In this document: one piece after another, positions 56,201 to 64,000 of the stretch
Layout: each line of letters begins with the position of its first letter
How positions within the stretch are numbered: the first letter of the stretch is position 1
DNA from: Brachypodius melanocephalos
Lineage: Eukaryota; Chordata; Aves; Passeriformes; Pycnonotidae
Assembly (NCBI GenBank): GCA_013398615.1
Contig: VZSR01002420.1
Location: 1,142,510 to 1,206,509, forward strand
Length of the DNA stretch: 64,000 nucleotides
Reading direction: 5' to 3'
Program-made: the position numbers and the translations under genes
The notes under the pieces: generated by a model
What the model was told of the DNA's origin: nothing
The model's input: only the letters and a program-made list of their open reading frames with translations
Database searches by the model: none

Positions 56201-58555
56201 TTTTTTTTTTTTTCTTTTCTACCAAGATTTTCAAAGGAAAGGAGATGCAGTCAATGCATGTCCTTTGTTTGGACATTTACCTTTCACATGCAGTATTACC
56301 ACTGTCAGTGTCAAAGAGTGGTAACTTGTCAGGAAAGATGGTAAATCAGAACTGCAGGTCTCCATTGCATCTTTTGCACTTCACTAATTTAATGCAGATT
56401 TTTCAGTTTTGCTACATTCTTGCTTTTGATCCTACCAAATGAAATGGCTCCAGTTTGTTAAAGAGAATTCTATCAAGGTATCAAAAAACAGCTAATAATC
56501 AATGTTATTGTGATCTGCTATTACAGTGGGCTTCATTACATATTACATTATTATACATCAAGTCCTATCTTGTGGCTTTAGCTTTTAAAAGTCGCTTGGT
56601 AAAGTGACCGTGATCAAACTAAGACGATGGGTGTGCCAGCCAAGGAGTGAGATGAGCAAACCTGGAGTGCCACAGCTGTGCCATCACTGTCTCAGAGGCT
56701 GTGCTTCTGTCTGAGCTATGTCATTTTGGCCAGGGCAGATGTTCCAGAGCCAGCCTGGGTACTAGATGTTATTACAAAGATTTTATTTCTCAGCATCAGC
56801 AGAGTCCTCTGACTGGGAGTATTTGGTCAGTGAGATGCCCACACAAAGAGAGGTTAATATTGTAGCAGTATAACTCAAAGAACTAGCAAGGACTAAGGGA
56901 AAAAAAGGATCCCACGATGCATCATGGATAATTCAGGTTGGAAGGGCACTTAGGAGGGCCCTGGTGAAGCAGGGTCAGCTATGAACTCCTCATAGGCTGG
57001 AGTGTAAATTTCAGCAACCTCCAGGTTGTTAGTTAGGAGCAGGAGTGACTTTGGAATTAAATTAAATTAATTAATCACTAATAAAATATCTTCCCGGCAA
57101 AGATTCGTAAGCTGACCATCTACAACCCAGCAATGAAGACAGGTTAGAGAAATTAATGAGGTAATCTGGTCAAGTATCCCAACTTCAATTGTCCTCACTT
57201 GTCAGAGCCTTCCTGCATTTAGAGAATGAGGCCTGCATTTAGAGAATAAGCCTACAGACTTTGTCAAAGTGGAATTTAAAAGTAAAAAATGCCTCCAACA
57301 TGAACATAAATGGGTCTCGAATAACTTGTTTTGATTTAAAAATTACAGCTTTATAATAATATATGTAATTTGAATGGACACAATGAGCAAGAAAGCCACA
57401 GAAAATATGTAGACTAAGGATCTTCCTTCCCTATATCCCACACAACAGTTGATAGGGATGTTCTAAGTTGAACCTCAAGCTACTGTTATAGCTTAAAAAA
57501 GAAAATTTATCTTATTTAGGTATGAGGTATGAGTTTCCCTTTCATGTAGTTAAAAAACTCGTGGATAAGAAAACCTGCATTTCTGTAGTGTATTATAAAT
57601 ATCTGTAAATCCATATTAAAGTTCATTACAATAGATAACATTAAGCCTCATAACACCTGCAGAAAAAGAAAGATATTTTATATACATTGTATATATCACT
57701 GTTCTGTGACTACCCCAGAAGGAAATACTTCCACAACTAAAGCTATTGTTATTAATTTTGCTAACACTGGCTATAATTTAAAATAGGAACTATATTTGAA
57801 AAACTGAAGCAACCTGATTAACCTAGAACTCTATAGATAAATTGTCAGGCATCTGCTAAAGAGAAGGGAAAACTTTGAAACTTATATGACTGATAAAAAT
57901 GGCTCTTTTTTCTCCAATAGGAATTCAATTTTGGTGCCAGAATTAAGTGTCAAAGGAGTACATCTGGTGCACTGTTCAGGTGCAGTCTGCTTTGCTAAGG
58001 CACATGTGTAGTGCAGGACCCTGAGTATACAAATGAGTTTGCCTGAGATTCCCAAATGAAACCTGAATATGGGAATTGGACATTTCAAAAAAATCTGTTG
58101 TTTGAGTTTATCAGTCTTTCCCAGGTGACATCCTCACAGATATACAAAATTACTTCCTCCCCCTATTATTCTAAAACTTTAAAAAATATGCTTCCAACAC
58201 TCCTAATATTTCATCCTTTCTATGTTGTTTTTGATTTATAGGCTGTATCACAGCAGGGTTAGAGAAAAGCTCTAAATGAATGTGTACTGTATCTTCTTTT
58301 TTTTTTTTTTGGTTTGTGATGTTCTAAACCAATTAGAAACTCGCTGTTTTTTCACCCACAGCAAAATGTGACCCAGCCTGTCGACATGGAGGTGTCTGTG
58401 TAAGGCCCAATAAATGCTTATGTAAAAAAGGCTATCTCGGCCCCCAGTGTGAACAAGTGGATAGAAACATCCGAAGAGTGACAAGGGCAGGTATTCTTGA
58501 TCAGATCCTAGACATGACATCCTACCTGCTGGATCTAACCAGCTACATTGTATAG
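5122..58555 (+). CDS. HHIP: Hedgehog-interacting protein, exons 3-13 (5'-partial gene)
   Basis: HHIP binds Sonic, Indian and Desert hedgehog at the cell surface and blocks their access to Patched; it is itself a Hedgehog target gene (established for the family). Eleven exons (5122-5278, 6112-6313, 39494-39645, 40076-40249, 41066-41209, 42114-42235, 44290-44413, 44766-44896, 45500-45581, 55793-55941, 58362-58555) join in frame to 1631 nt ending in TAG. They encode human-equivalent residues 159-700 plus the end of the Gly158 codon. Domain order is: end of the N-terminal cysteine-rich (Frizzled-like) domain, six-bladed beta-propeller (about 211-590), two EGF-like repeats (about 607-667) and a hydrophobic C-terminus. 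The zinc-coordinating loop MEEMDGLSD is intact. Exons 1-2, with the signal peptide and start codon, are outside the window. Identification is by recognition of family sequence; no search was run. Confidence 0.97.
5279..6111 (+). other. HHIP intron 3
   Basis: 833 nt, AT-rich, bounded by GT (5279) and AG (6111). An A run at about 5309-5324 and several T-rich tracts are visible. I see no gene or recognisable repeat. Confidence 0.9.
6112..6313 (+). CDS. HHIP: HHIP exon 4: start of beta-propeller, blade 1
   Basis: 202 nt. The first A completes Arg; 67 codons follow (KHKHNCFCIQ, then VVSGLRQPVGAVHCGDG, RLFILEKEGYVKIF, KLVQSGIK), ending in phase 0 at AAG|GTTAGA. Human-equivalent residues are 211-277. 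This opens the six-bladed propeller shared with HHIPL proteins and soluble glucose dehydrogenases. Codon 6185-6187 is Cys (residue 235), where I recall Ser in human HHIP. Confidence 0.97.
7246..7266. repeat. (AAT)7 microsatellite
   Basis: Seven perfect AAT units in intron 4, directly visible. Confidence 0.97.
7495..7728 (+). other. Candidate alternative 3'-terminal exon (unconfirmed)
   Basis: A strong acceptor (a pyrimidine-rich run ending CTCTGCAG at 7494) is followed by 77 open codons and TGA (7726-7728). In phase 0 this continues the frame of exon 4. Splicing exon 4 to it would give a protein ending after the first propeller blade. The reading starts MNIMFKTSKQQ and matches no domain I know. 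AATAAA hexamers occur at 8099-8108. Nothing shows it is transcribed; acceptor-like sites followed by chance frames are common in a 33-kb intron. Confidence 0.15.
12533..12706 (+). mobile_element. CR1 LINE, 3' end fragment
   Basis: Recognisable avian CR1 3' terminus in sense orientation. It starts with CTGGAACAGGCTGCCCGGGG, passes through the CACCATCCCTGGAAGTGTTC block, and ends with the family-typical TTAATGATTCCATGACTCTG. It is truncated at the 5' end, as most CR1 copies are, and diverged. An open frame across it is incidental. Confidence 0.88.
16416..16802 (-). other. Unexplained 128-codon antisense open frame
   Basis: Open frame with an ATG at 16800-16802 on the minus strand. The translation is leucine-rich and I recognise no domain. 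Several CpG dinucleotides cluster at 16660-16790, which is unusual for this intron. In 64 kb of DNA of this composition an open frame this long is expected by chance, so I do not call it a gene. It could also be a decayed repeat. Confidence 0.1.
19144..19770 (+). mobile_element. Decayed CR1/L2-like LINE, ORF2 relic
   Basis: The frame at 19144-19395 reads ILSKIYELIQEVNVVEPLTK followed at once by SDHNIIKLNIL. This resembles the end of the apurinic-type endonuclease domain of CR1-clade ORF2, where SDH is a conserved catalytic motif (SDHN at 19339-19350). Downstream frames broken by stops and shifts contain AWRFFKSTLL and similar linker-like fragments. A possible remnant of the reverse-transcriptase FADD box, reading EFAGDTRL, sits at 20628-20651, about 430 codons further on, close to the spacing in CR1 ORF2. 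The element is inactive. The family assignment rests on short motifs only. Confidence 0.45.
22130..22515 (-). mobile_element. CR1 LINE fragment, internal 3' region
   Basis: Read on the + strand it is the reverse complement of a CR1 3' region. One block starts GGGCTGAATAAGCCCCACTC and runs to AGCCCCTCTTCACTGTGG. A second block, TCTGCTGGCTCCTGTTCAGT, follows and continues to CAGCCAGTCAGTTCCCTGCC. Both correspond to adjacent parts of the CR1 consensus, in the expected order. It is old and diverged, and open frames inside it are incidental. Boundaries are approximate. Confidence 0.72.
27155..27174. repeat. T20 homopolymer
   Basis: Twenty consecutive T followed by CCCC. No retroposed body or target-site duplication is evident next to it, so it is not called a retrocopy tail. 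Confidence 0.9.
28430..28625 (+). mobile_element. CR1 LINE fragment, 3' region
   Basis: Sense-strand match to a CR1 block: GAGCAGGCTTAGATTGAATA, then TGAGGAAGAAATTCTTGATT, then ACTGGCACAGGTTGCCCATG. It decays toward its 3' side, where only weak similarity remains. A T17 run begins at 28664. The 3' boundary is approximate. Confidence 0.68.
38911..38994 (+). other. HHIP: Candidate 84-nt cassette exon of HHIP (unconfirmed)
   Basis: Bounded by an acceptor (CTCTGCACACAG, ending 38910) and a donor (GTAAAA at 38995), this is exactly 28 codons in phase 0 at both ends, so inclusion would keep the HHIP frame between Lys277 and Gly278. The reading is open (TKAAYYLQYTSYDEQ, then a Thr/Val-rich stretch, ending DVAASR) and beta-strand-like. 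It is visibly less AT-rich than the flanking intron. I do not recall such an insert in human HHIP or HHIPL proteins. It could be a lineage-specific alternative exon or a chance pseudo-exon. Confidence 0.3.
39494..39645 (+). CDS. HHIP: HHIP exon 5: propeller blade 2
   Basis: 152 nt, phase 0 start after CTGCAG: GGDERGLLSLAFHP, then KLYVSYTTNQERW and HILRVVEYTVS, ending in split Arg (AG|GTATCA). Human-equivalent residues 278-328. The GDERGLLSLAFHP signature is shared with HHIPL1/2 and bacterial soluble glucose dehydrogenase-like propellers. Confidence 0.97.
39646..40075 (+). other. HHIP intron 5
   Basis: 430 nt, AT-rich, with a short T run at about 39817. Nothing else is recognised. Confidence 0.95.
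40076..40249 (+). CDS. HHIP: HHIP exon 6: Hedgehog-binding loop
   Basis: 174 nt. It reads KNPHQVDMRTARVFLEVAEL, GGQLLFGPDGFLYIFLGDG and MITLDDMEEMDGL, ending in split Ser (AG|GTACAA). It encodes most of the loop that inserts into the Hedgehog zinc-site groove. By counting from the stop, the Asp of EMDG is residue 383, the residue known from human structures to coordinate the Hedgehog zinc; Met379, Glu380 and Met382 are also present. Confidence 0.97.
40250..41065 (+). other. HHIP intron 6
   Basis: 816 nt, AT-rich. The frame stays open for about 150 nt past the donor (to 40406), but this is read-through of intron with no domain similarity. I see no repeat. Confidence 0.9.
41066..41209 (+). CDS. 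HHIP: HHIP exon 7: propeller
   Basis: 144 nt. The first T completes Ser386, then DFTGSVLRLDVNTDLCNVPY, RSNPHFNSTNQPPEIFAHGL and HNPG, ending in split Arg (CG|GTAAGC). Human-equivalent residues 386-433, including Asp387 at the end of the Hedgehog-contacting loop. N-S-T is a potential N-glycosylation site. Blade signature GSVLRLD is typical of the fold. Confidence 0.97.
41210..42113 (+). other. HHIP intron 7
   Basis: 904 nt, with T-rich and A-rich stretches near 41270-41310. No gene or repeat family is recognised. A longer open frame crossing from the exon in another phase is a shadow. Confidence 0.9.
42114..42235 (+). CDS. HHIP: HHIP exon 8: propeller
   Basis: 122 nt: CAVDRHPTDVNINLTILCSD, then SNGKNRSSARILQIIKGKDY, with split codons at both ends (Arg434, Glu475). 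Consensus donor G|GTAAGT. N-L-T and N-R-S are potential N-glycosylation sites. Confidence 0.97.
42236..44289 (+). other. HHIP intron 8
   Basis: 2.05 kb, AT-rich. No mobile element, RNA gene or conserved open frame is recognised. Confidence 0.88.
44290..44413 (+). CDS. HHIP: HHIP exon 9: propeller
   Basis: 124 nt. AG completes Glu475, then SEPSLLEFKPFSSGSLVGGF and VYRGCQSERLYGSYVFGDRN, ending GG (split Gly516), donor GTAGGT. The repeated YRG...LYGSYVFGD pattern is the signature of the last propeller blades in HHIP-like proteins. It is markedly GC-richer at third positions than the surrounding intron. Confidence 0.97.
44414..44765 (+). other. HHIP intron 9
   Basis: 352 nt, with nothing recognisable besides splice sites. 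Confidence 0.95.
44766..44896 (+). CDS. HHIP: HHIP exon 10: propeller
   Basis: 131 nt: NFLTLQQSPATKQWQEKPLC, then LGNTGSCRGFFSG and PVLGFGEDEL, with split Gly at both ends. Human-equivalent residues 517-559. Donor G|GTAAAT. Confidence 0.97.
44897..45499 (+). other. HHIP intron 10
   Basis: 603 nt, AT-rich. No feature is recognised. Confidence 0.93.
45500..45581 (+). CDS. HHIP: HHIP exon 11: end of propeller
   Basis: 82 nt: GT completes Gly560, then EVYILSSSKSMTQPHSGKLY and KIVDPK, ending in split Arg with a perfect GTGAGT donor. This is the closing strand region of the propeller (GEVYIL...GKLYKIVDP). Confidence 0.97.
48316..48580 (-). mobile_element. CR1 LINE, 3' end fragment
   Basis: On the + strand it begins AGAATCATAGAAACATTGAG with GGTTGGAAAATACCTCC, the reverse complement of the CR1 3' terminus. 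It continues through CACCTCCAGGGATGGTGATT, CACTTCCCTGGGCAG and CCTGGCACAGCTTGAGGCCC. It is about 265 nt, 5'-truncated and relatively well preserved, and appears close in type to the copy at 12533. Confidence 0.92.
54204..54230. repeat. GATATCTTTT tandem, 2.7 copies
   Basis: Perfect 10-nt units in intron 11, directly visible. Confidence 0.9.
54551..54610. repeat. (CTATT)12 pentanucleotide microsatellite
   Basis: Twelve perfect CTATT units (60 nt), preceded by a T-rich stretch and followed by an imperfect CATTCTATTT. Long uninterrupted pentanucleotide arrays are typically length-polymorphic. Confidence 0.98.
55015..55255 (-). mobile_element. CR1 LINE, 3' region fragment
   Basis: The + strand shows the reverse complement of a CR1 3' region. 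It runs from GGCTGAGTTTGGAAGGCACC through CCCAGGACCATGTCCAGACA, AGTGATGGAGACTCCACAAC, CTCTGGGCAACCTGTGCTAG and TTTTCTGATGTTCAGATGCT. It is of a different CR1 type from the copies at 12533 and 48316. Confidence 0.85.
55793..55941 (+). CDS. HHIP: HHIP exon 12: first EGF-like repeat
   Basis: 149 nt: PLVPEECKRIAQPAQILTSE, then CSRHCRNGHCTPTGKCCCNQ and GWEGEFCRT, ending in split Ala. Human-equivalent residues 588-636. The six-cysteine spacing and the G-W-x-G-x-F-C tail fit an EGF-like domain. Donor G|GTTTGT is moderately weak; intronic read-through would end in frame at 56063. Confidence 0.97.
56921..57030 (-). mobile_element. CR1 LINE, short 3' end fragment
   Basis: ATTCAGGTTGGAAGGGCACT followed by AGCAGGGTCAGCTATGAACT on the + strand is the reverse complement of a CR1 3' end. 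It is short and diverged, with approximate boundaries. Confidence 0.65.
57211..57250. repeat. 20-nt tandem duplication
   Basis: Two adjacent copies of a 20-nt unit (core CCTGCATTTAGAGAAT), differing at two positions. Confidence 0.9.
58362..58555 (+). CDS. HHIP: HHIP exon 13: second EGF-like repeat, C-terminus and stop
   Basis: 194 nt. CA completes Ala637, then KCDPACRHGGVCVRPNKCLC, KKGYLGPQCEQVDRNIRRV and TRAGILDQILDMTSYLLDL, ending TSYIV and TAG (58553-58555). It encodes EGF-like repeat 2 and the amphipathic or hydrophobic C-terminal tail thought to help membrane association. The end coincides with the usual family C-terminus. Confidence 0.98.
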
Positions 58556-59009
58556 TTCCTGGGACTATTTGGAAACTCCACTTTCAACGGGCATTTGTTG
58601 TGAATCCTGTCATTTTTGAAAGACTGTTGTCCTGCAACAAACACCGGTGATTTGATTTACTTTCTTAATTTAAGTGTAATATCCACCAATGTGCAGAAAA
58701 ACCCCTTGTATGTGTGTAAATATTCCTGCACGTCTCCACAGACGTCCCGATATCCAATATGTGCACACATACACATGCAGCCGCTATCACAAATACGGTT
58801 TTGCAGAGAGTGGAATCTTTTATAATATTTATTTCTTCGTGAGAAATAGTTTACGAAGCAATTCCACGGTAAAACACATTTTCGTCAAAGGACTTTCCTG
58901 ATGTCTTAATGGATTCTTTGACATCCCAGAAAATCTCGTTCCTGTACCTATCTGATTAGAGCAGTGAGAAAGCAGTTTCCAAACATCACTGTAAAAAACT
59001 GCTGGACTT

Positions 59010-59015
59010 AATAAA
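59010..59015 (+). promoter_or_regulatory. Candidate proximal poly(A) signal
   Basis: Canonical AATAAA 455 nt after the HHIP stop, followed within 30 nt by a T/G-containing stretch. Use is not demonstrated. Confidence 0.4.
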
Positions 59016-59340
59016 ATCCAGTTGTTTCTAAGTTTCTAAGGTAAAGTGAGCTCCATCATGAGACAATATTTCAGAACTGCTTAATGCATTCCTATCTAGG
59101 CAATTCATTGTAAGACTGTAACCTTCACTTTCATCAATGTAACTCTATTACAGAATGTTATTTCTTTATCTAGCATAGATGCAAAAATCTGGTTATCGCA
59201 GCTTAATATCAAGATTGTTTCAAGTGTTTAATAATTAAATTATATTCGCATATTTCAAAACCAGTCATCCTAGAAGGTCTGCTTTTTATCATATATTTTA
59301 TTTAACGATGGGCACTGGGTTCATGTTACATATTTATATT

Positions 59341-59360
59341 ATTTTATTTTATTTTATTTT
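59341..59360. repeat. (ATTTT)4 repeat in the HHIP 3' UTR
   Basis: Four perfect ATTTT units, continuing with T/A-rich sequence. On the mRNA it forms an AU-rich tract. Confidence 0.95.
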
Positions 59361-59822
59361 TATAATTTAGACATCACCTAGATGAGACAGCTTTACCATG
59401 TCCTGTAAAATACTAAAGTTACATTTTTCACCAGCTTAATTGGAAAGACTGGGAAAGAGAGAGCAAACACACACACACTTCAATGTGTTGTGAATCTCAT
59501 CTAGAAATGTACCCTTGTGTCAACTTGTGTTCATTTACACCGGATGAGAAAAAAAGCAAACGCCCACCAACCATAAAAAAATTACAGCATGTGTTAAAAG
59601 TGTCCATAAAGTGATTTTCAGTGTAGGACAGTGTAAGAAGTGACACACAGGCAGACTCTGCCGATGCCACACTGAATGGGGCATCCCGGGGTAAGAGCTC
59701 ACAGGAGCAGGTGCTGCCTGTGCACGGTGTCACTTGTGCAAAACCTGCAGCAGTTCTTGCCAAATGAAGTTCTAAATGTGTCTTGGAGAGCCAACAGAAA
59801 CCTGAGTCTTTGTAAATGTATC

Positions 59823-59828
59823 AATAAA
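59823..59828 (+). promoter_or_regulatory. Candidate distal poly(A) signal
   Basis: Canonical AATAAA followed immediately by the GT-rich stretch TGTTGTGTACATGCTGTAG, a good downstream-element arrangement. This is the best candidate for the main HHIP 3' end. Confidence 0.55.
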
Positions 59829-59845
59829 TGTTGTGTACATGCTGT

Positions 59846-62800
59846 AGACAGATTTTCTAAGGTATTAATTAATTAGATATATCTGCAGAACTGGTGCCCT
59901 CTTATCTCCAGCTCTACTGGCAGTTTCTTTGTTAACTACTTACCAACTATTCATTTTCCTTTGCACTACCTGCAAACTACCTACTGCAGCTTTTACAAAA
60001 TCTTGCCTAAGAAAAAAAAGCAGAGCAACCCCAGTGTGCACGTCCTGTGGTCCTTCGAAGCAGCTGCTCATGCATCAAAGATTGACAACACTTTAGCCAA
60101 ACAGACCTAAAAGACTTTCACCATGTTACTCTCCAGTAGTAAAATCATCTCTCCAGGGCAACAACATGCAACAAATTTTCCCTTTTAGAAATTTGTCAGT
60201 GTTCATTTAGTGGCTATTAAATCTGAAATTACAGCATAACCAGTACTTGCATTTCTGTGTCTCACACATTCCAGCTCTGGGGAACAGACAATTACATTTG
60301 CCTTCCATATATGTTTGCCTGGGTTTCGAGTGACCTCATGCCAAATGGAAATTGGTTGAGAAATCTTGGTTAAGTGCTCAGAGAACAATGGTCTGCATTA
60401 AAAAGTGCATGCATAATTTTGCACAATGTAGATTCAACTGACAGTCCATTGAAAGACATCTTGGGATTAAATGAGCATGAAGACCAAATTGCCCTCTCAC
60501 CCCAGAAAAGGGTGGTCCCTTATAGTCACACGAACACTTCATTGGCTAAGCAGTGTGACCAATCTTAAAATGAACCCTGTGGTAGCATCTGTAGGTTAAT
60601 AGCAGCTCTTTGTCTCCACTGCTTTCTGCCTTTAGTCTTTTCCCTGAATTCCATCACAAAAAGTTTTACAATTAAAAAATGTCCTGACAACCATTTTTGT
60701 AAATTGACCTTAGCATCTAATCTTTCCTTATTCAACGTGGGTGACAAAAATGTGAACTTCTCATGAATGAGCCAGCTGTCTAAATCTGTCACATAGCACG
60801 GTTTTATTACACTCTTCATAATCAGCAAGGCAAGAAAGTCGCTGAAGTATTTTAGCAACGTTTAAATATCTGACAGAGATAATATCTTTAACACTTTCTT
60901 CAATGAAATATATTTTAAAATAAACCTAACTTTAACTCCACTGTGACATGTTATTTTCAACAACCAACTGGGAAGATGTGATAGCTCTTTTCTCACTGCT
61001 TAGTGCCTTAAAAAATACCACAGATGGCACCTAAATTGAAGATTCACAATAATATATATATATGCCACAGTCATGCAGAGAACAGAAAACAATGATCTTG
61101 GAGTTTTGATCTTAATAATAAAGACAATTTAGTTTACTACTGAAATCCAAAAATAAAACTCCAGTAAGAGCTAAGAATTAAATCCAGGCCTCATTCAAAT
61201 CAACAGAAAAAAATCACATCGACTGTACTGCACCCAGAAAATCACTTTCAAAATTAAACAAAATTTAAGCAAAATTCTTCAGTTTGTTTTATTTTTAAAA
61301 ATTTCTACTCTGAGTCATCCCATAAAGACTTCAAAATTAAAAAATAATCTAAGTGAAGGTTAGAGGGAGAGAGGAGATAGTTTATGAAACTGTTTTAATT
61401 CATTTTTAAATCATCCTTTATATTGTGTGAAAGCAGGCATCTGCATTAAGCCCACATGTTCATAGGAAGTCCCAGAGGAAAAGAAGTATTCTCATAAAAA
61501 AAAGAAAGAAAAAAAAGAAAAAAGACACAAAAAATCCTAGCTGCTTATTTATAAAAAGAAATTATACTATTAAAAAGAGTGAGCAAACCCCAGGCCTAGC
61601 CACCCAAGATGCTGATATAAAAAGGGCAACTGCAGTAATTGCCCTGAGAATTGGCATACAGAAAAAAAAAAAAGAAAAAAAGGGTCTGTAGAAAGCCTGT
61701 TGCCAGTTAGGTCATTCTGCAGCCATTCTCACACAACCTCCGAGAGTGTCCCAGAATAAAACTGAGCTTATAAATGAAACTAGATAAATGAGGCAATTAG
61801 ATAAGGGCCTCCAGAAGGGATTTTATGTATGTGTTCAAGTTGTCTCTGTCTCTGTGTCTCTCTCTCCTAATCTTTTATTCCATTCATTTCTTCCTTTATT
61901 CAGAGATACTGCCTCTCTGTTCCCAACACATTGTACATTTCAAGCATTCTTTCAGCCTTTCTCCTGCTAAAGGAGAACAAACCTACCTGCTGCAAGAAAC
62001 ATGACTCTCCCTGATGCCTGCTAGTGTTAAACCCCTGCCTGCTATATTTACTCCATAGATAAGTAGGGAGACAAAAAGATGTTATGCAAAATCAGCTCCA
62101 AATCGTTTCACTCCATTTCAGAAAAACAGTAAACTCATTTTTCTTCAGCACCCAATAAGAAATACTAACTCAAAGCCTTCTCCTCTGGGAATAAATTTCT
62201 TCTGTTAACAGAGAGGGATACAGATCCAAACGTTTTTACCTTTAAATCCTCACACATTATTCTATTTCATGAAAACAAAGTGTAAGTTAGGTATAAATAA
62301 GAATATAAATTCTGTATCACTGACATGACACCTCTGTGTATCTCCTTCTTTCACTCACTTGTCCACATTTGGTTTTGCAGCTCCTTCCTTTCAATACCCC
62401 CAGCAAACATCAACAATCCCTGGTTGCTGCAGGTGCTCATTATTTTTGAAAGTGCCTGACAGATGTGTGCATCAAAATCTTCTCAGCAGGCTGAGGCTTT
62501 TTATCTTTTGGTCATCTTACAGAATTTTGTTATTTTATAGTGATTTCTAGCACTGTGTCTTAGCTGGGCATTTACAGTTCAGGAGTACCAGCCTCACACA
62601 GCTCAGGCCCAGGCAGACTGAAGCTGGAGGAAGGCAGAAATCACTGTGCTTATCACAGAGTTACCCATTGCAATCCAGTGATCAGATGCCTTAACTGAAA
62701 ACCAGAATGATAAATTATATCCCTGGCATGATGAAATGTAGCTTTTCAGCACACATTTTCTCTAATTTGGGTTGAGAAACCAGGACCTTTTCCTGTAAAA

Positions 62801-64000
62801 TTATGCGAAATGGAGACGCTGAAAATATGGACAAGTAATTCCACAGGTGTAAAGTTGCACTATTGTGAAAATGAGTATTCATACATGTAATTCTAATTGC
62901 ATCCACGAAATAGGCATTTATAAGATTAAGTTCTACACAGAAAAAACAAGCCCAAGGACAGCCTGTTCTGCTAATTTCTCCTTAATCATGTAAACTCTTA
63001 AAAGACATTCATGCATTTTATTTTACTATCCTTTAGATTATCTGTGTATCAGTTTAATTAGGAATTATACCATTTTGATCTTCTGACCAAGTTAAAAGGT
63101 GTCCTTTATCTTAGAAAAGAAACCAGAAGGAAGCCAAGTGGTAAATAAAAATTAATCATTTGCATTTTGCAATATTAAAAAAAAAGTAACATTCTCATAA
63201 AAATGCAGCCAACCCTTTAAATTTGTTTCAATTCAAATTTGCAGAAAATTTGTACCAAATAATCTGAGTTCTGGCTACAAAAACCGGATAAATCAATATT
63301 TCCCTAAGTAGTTTCAGGACAAAATAGTTCATAAACATTGAAAAAAATTTAAGACTGTTTTGCTGAAATGTCTGTTGTTTTCAACAATAGAGTAATTCTG
63401 TGAAATAAGGCACGTACTTTTTGGTATATAGGTGTGAAACAGCAGAAACCACCTGAAAGCTTAGTACAGGATTACTTTAATCTTTGAGGGCCTGACTCCA
63501 AACCCATTGATGTCAACTGATAATCTCCTATTGACTTCATTAGTTACAGGATTAAGTCCTTAAAAGATATCCACTTAGCTGGCAGAAGATCTTAACTTCA
63601 GACATCAGTGCACACATGACCTCTCTGTGTCTGCATCTGCATCTGCAGCATTACACCAGTGTTCTGTGGAGTGAGAGTGCAGACCCAGCCCTGCGGAAAG
63701 CCCTACAGAGCTTTCCAATCTTCCTGGGTTTCCAGCATTTACACAAAATCTGCCTGACTTCTTGAGACTTTTTTAATGTCCAGTAATCAGCTGGTGTGAA
63801 AGCTGAGTGACTCACCTGCTTCCCTGAACTCTCAGTGCTGAAAATTATCATCTAGTGATCATCCTGTGCTACAGATACAGACATTCACAAACATTTAATA
63901 TTCTGCCTCATATGCAAATGATGTGTGTCTTTACCCATTGTCTACTGCACACAGGCAGGCTTCCATAAACAAAATTGTCAGACATTCCCACACAGCCAGC
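59846..64000. other. Sequence downstream of HHIP, no gene recognised
   Basis: AT-rich. It contains further AATAAA hexamers (for example 61117-61122), A-rich stretches at about 61496-61530 and 61660-61682, and a short CT/GT-rich patch at 61842-61868. No exon of a neighbouring gene is recognised on either strand. ANAPC10 is the neighbour in human, and none of it is visible here. It is intergenic or, in part, an extended 3' UTR. Confidence 0.75.

Larger units (their letters stand above)
55942..58361 (+). other. HHIP intron 12
   Basis: 2.42 kb. It contains a CR1 remnant at 56921-57030 (minus strand), a 20-nt tandem duplication at 57211-57250 and a T-rich tract at about 58294-58310, upstream of the final acceptor. 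Nothing else is recognised. Confidence 0.9.
58556..59845 (+). other. HHIP: HHIP 3' untranslated region (probable extent)
   Basis: Follows the stop codon directly. It is AU-rich, with a TGTAAATA Pumilio-type site at 58715-58722, several ATTTA motifs and an (ATTTT)4 tract at 59341-59360. The end is placed about 20 nt after the AATAAA at 59823. A nearer AATAAA at 59010 could give a shorter form, and longer forms cannot be excluded. Confidence 0.6.

Overview
The window is vertebrate nuclear DNA, almost certainly from a bird. It is AT-rich and gene-sparse. Every interspersed repeat I can recognise is a CR1-type LINE fragment, and I see no Alu, B1 or L1. The single gene is on the + strand: HHIP (hedgehog-interacting protein). 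I cannot fix the species; a neognath bird is my best guess from the CR1 sequence types.

Layout: 1-5121 is intron, because the first two HHIP exons (signal peptide and most of the N-terminal cysteine-rich domain) lie upstream of the window. Eleven coding exons follow: 5122-5278, 6112-6313, 39494-39645, 40076-40249, 41066-41209, 42114-42235, 44290-44413, 44766-44896, 45500-45581, 55793-55941 and 58362-58555. All introns are GT-AG and every splice phase fits, with no frameshift or premature stop. The joined exons encode 542 complete codons plus the end of a split Gly codon. Aligned from the C-terminus, this numbers exactly like the 700-residue human protein as I recall it, and the 11 exons plus two upstream match the 13-exon human gene. 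Two introns dominate: intron 4 (33.2 kb, 6314-39493) and intron 11 (10.2 kb, 45582-55792). The 3' UTR starts at 58556 and probably ends near 59845. From there to 64000 I find no gene.

HHIP is a secreted or membrane-associated antagonist that binds Hedgehog ligands and competes with Patched. The window carries the end of the cysteine-rich domain, the whole six-bladed beta-propeller, including the loop that coordinates the Hedgehog zinc, two EGF-like repeats and the hydrophobic C-terminus.

The rest is intronic or intergenic: six CR1 3'-end fragments, one heavily decayed LINE ORF2 relic, a (CTATT)12 microsatellite and minor repeats. The observations most worth checking are an 84-nt, phase 0/0 open cassette-exon candidate at 38911-38994, which would insert 28 residues into the propeller, and a possible alternative terminal exon at 7495-7728. 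I saw no bacterial-type system, CRISPR array, tRNA or rRNA, and no evidence of a wholly new multi-gene system.
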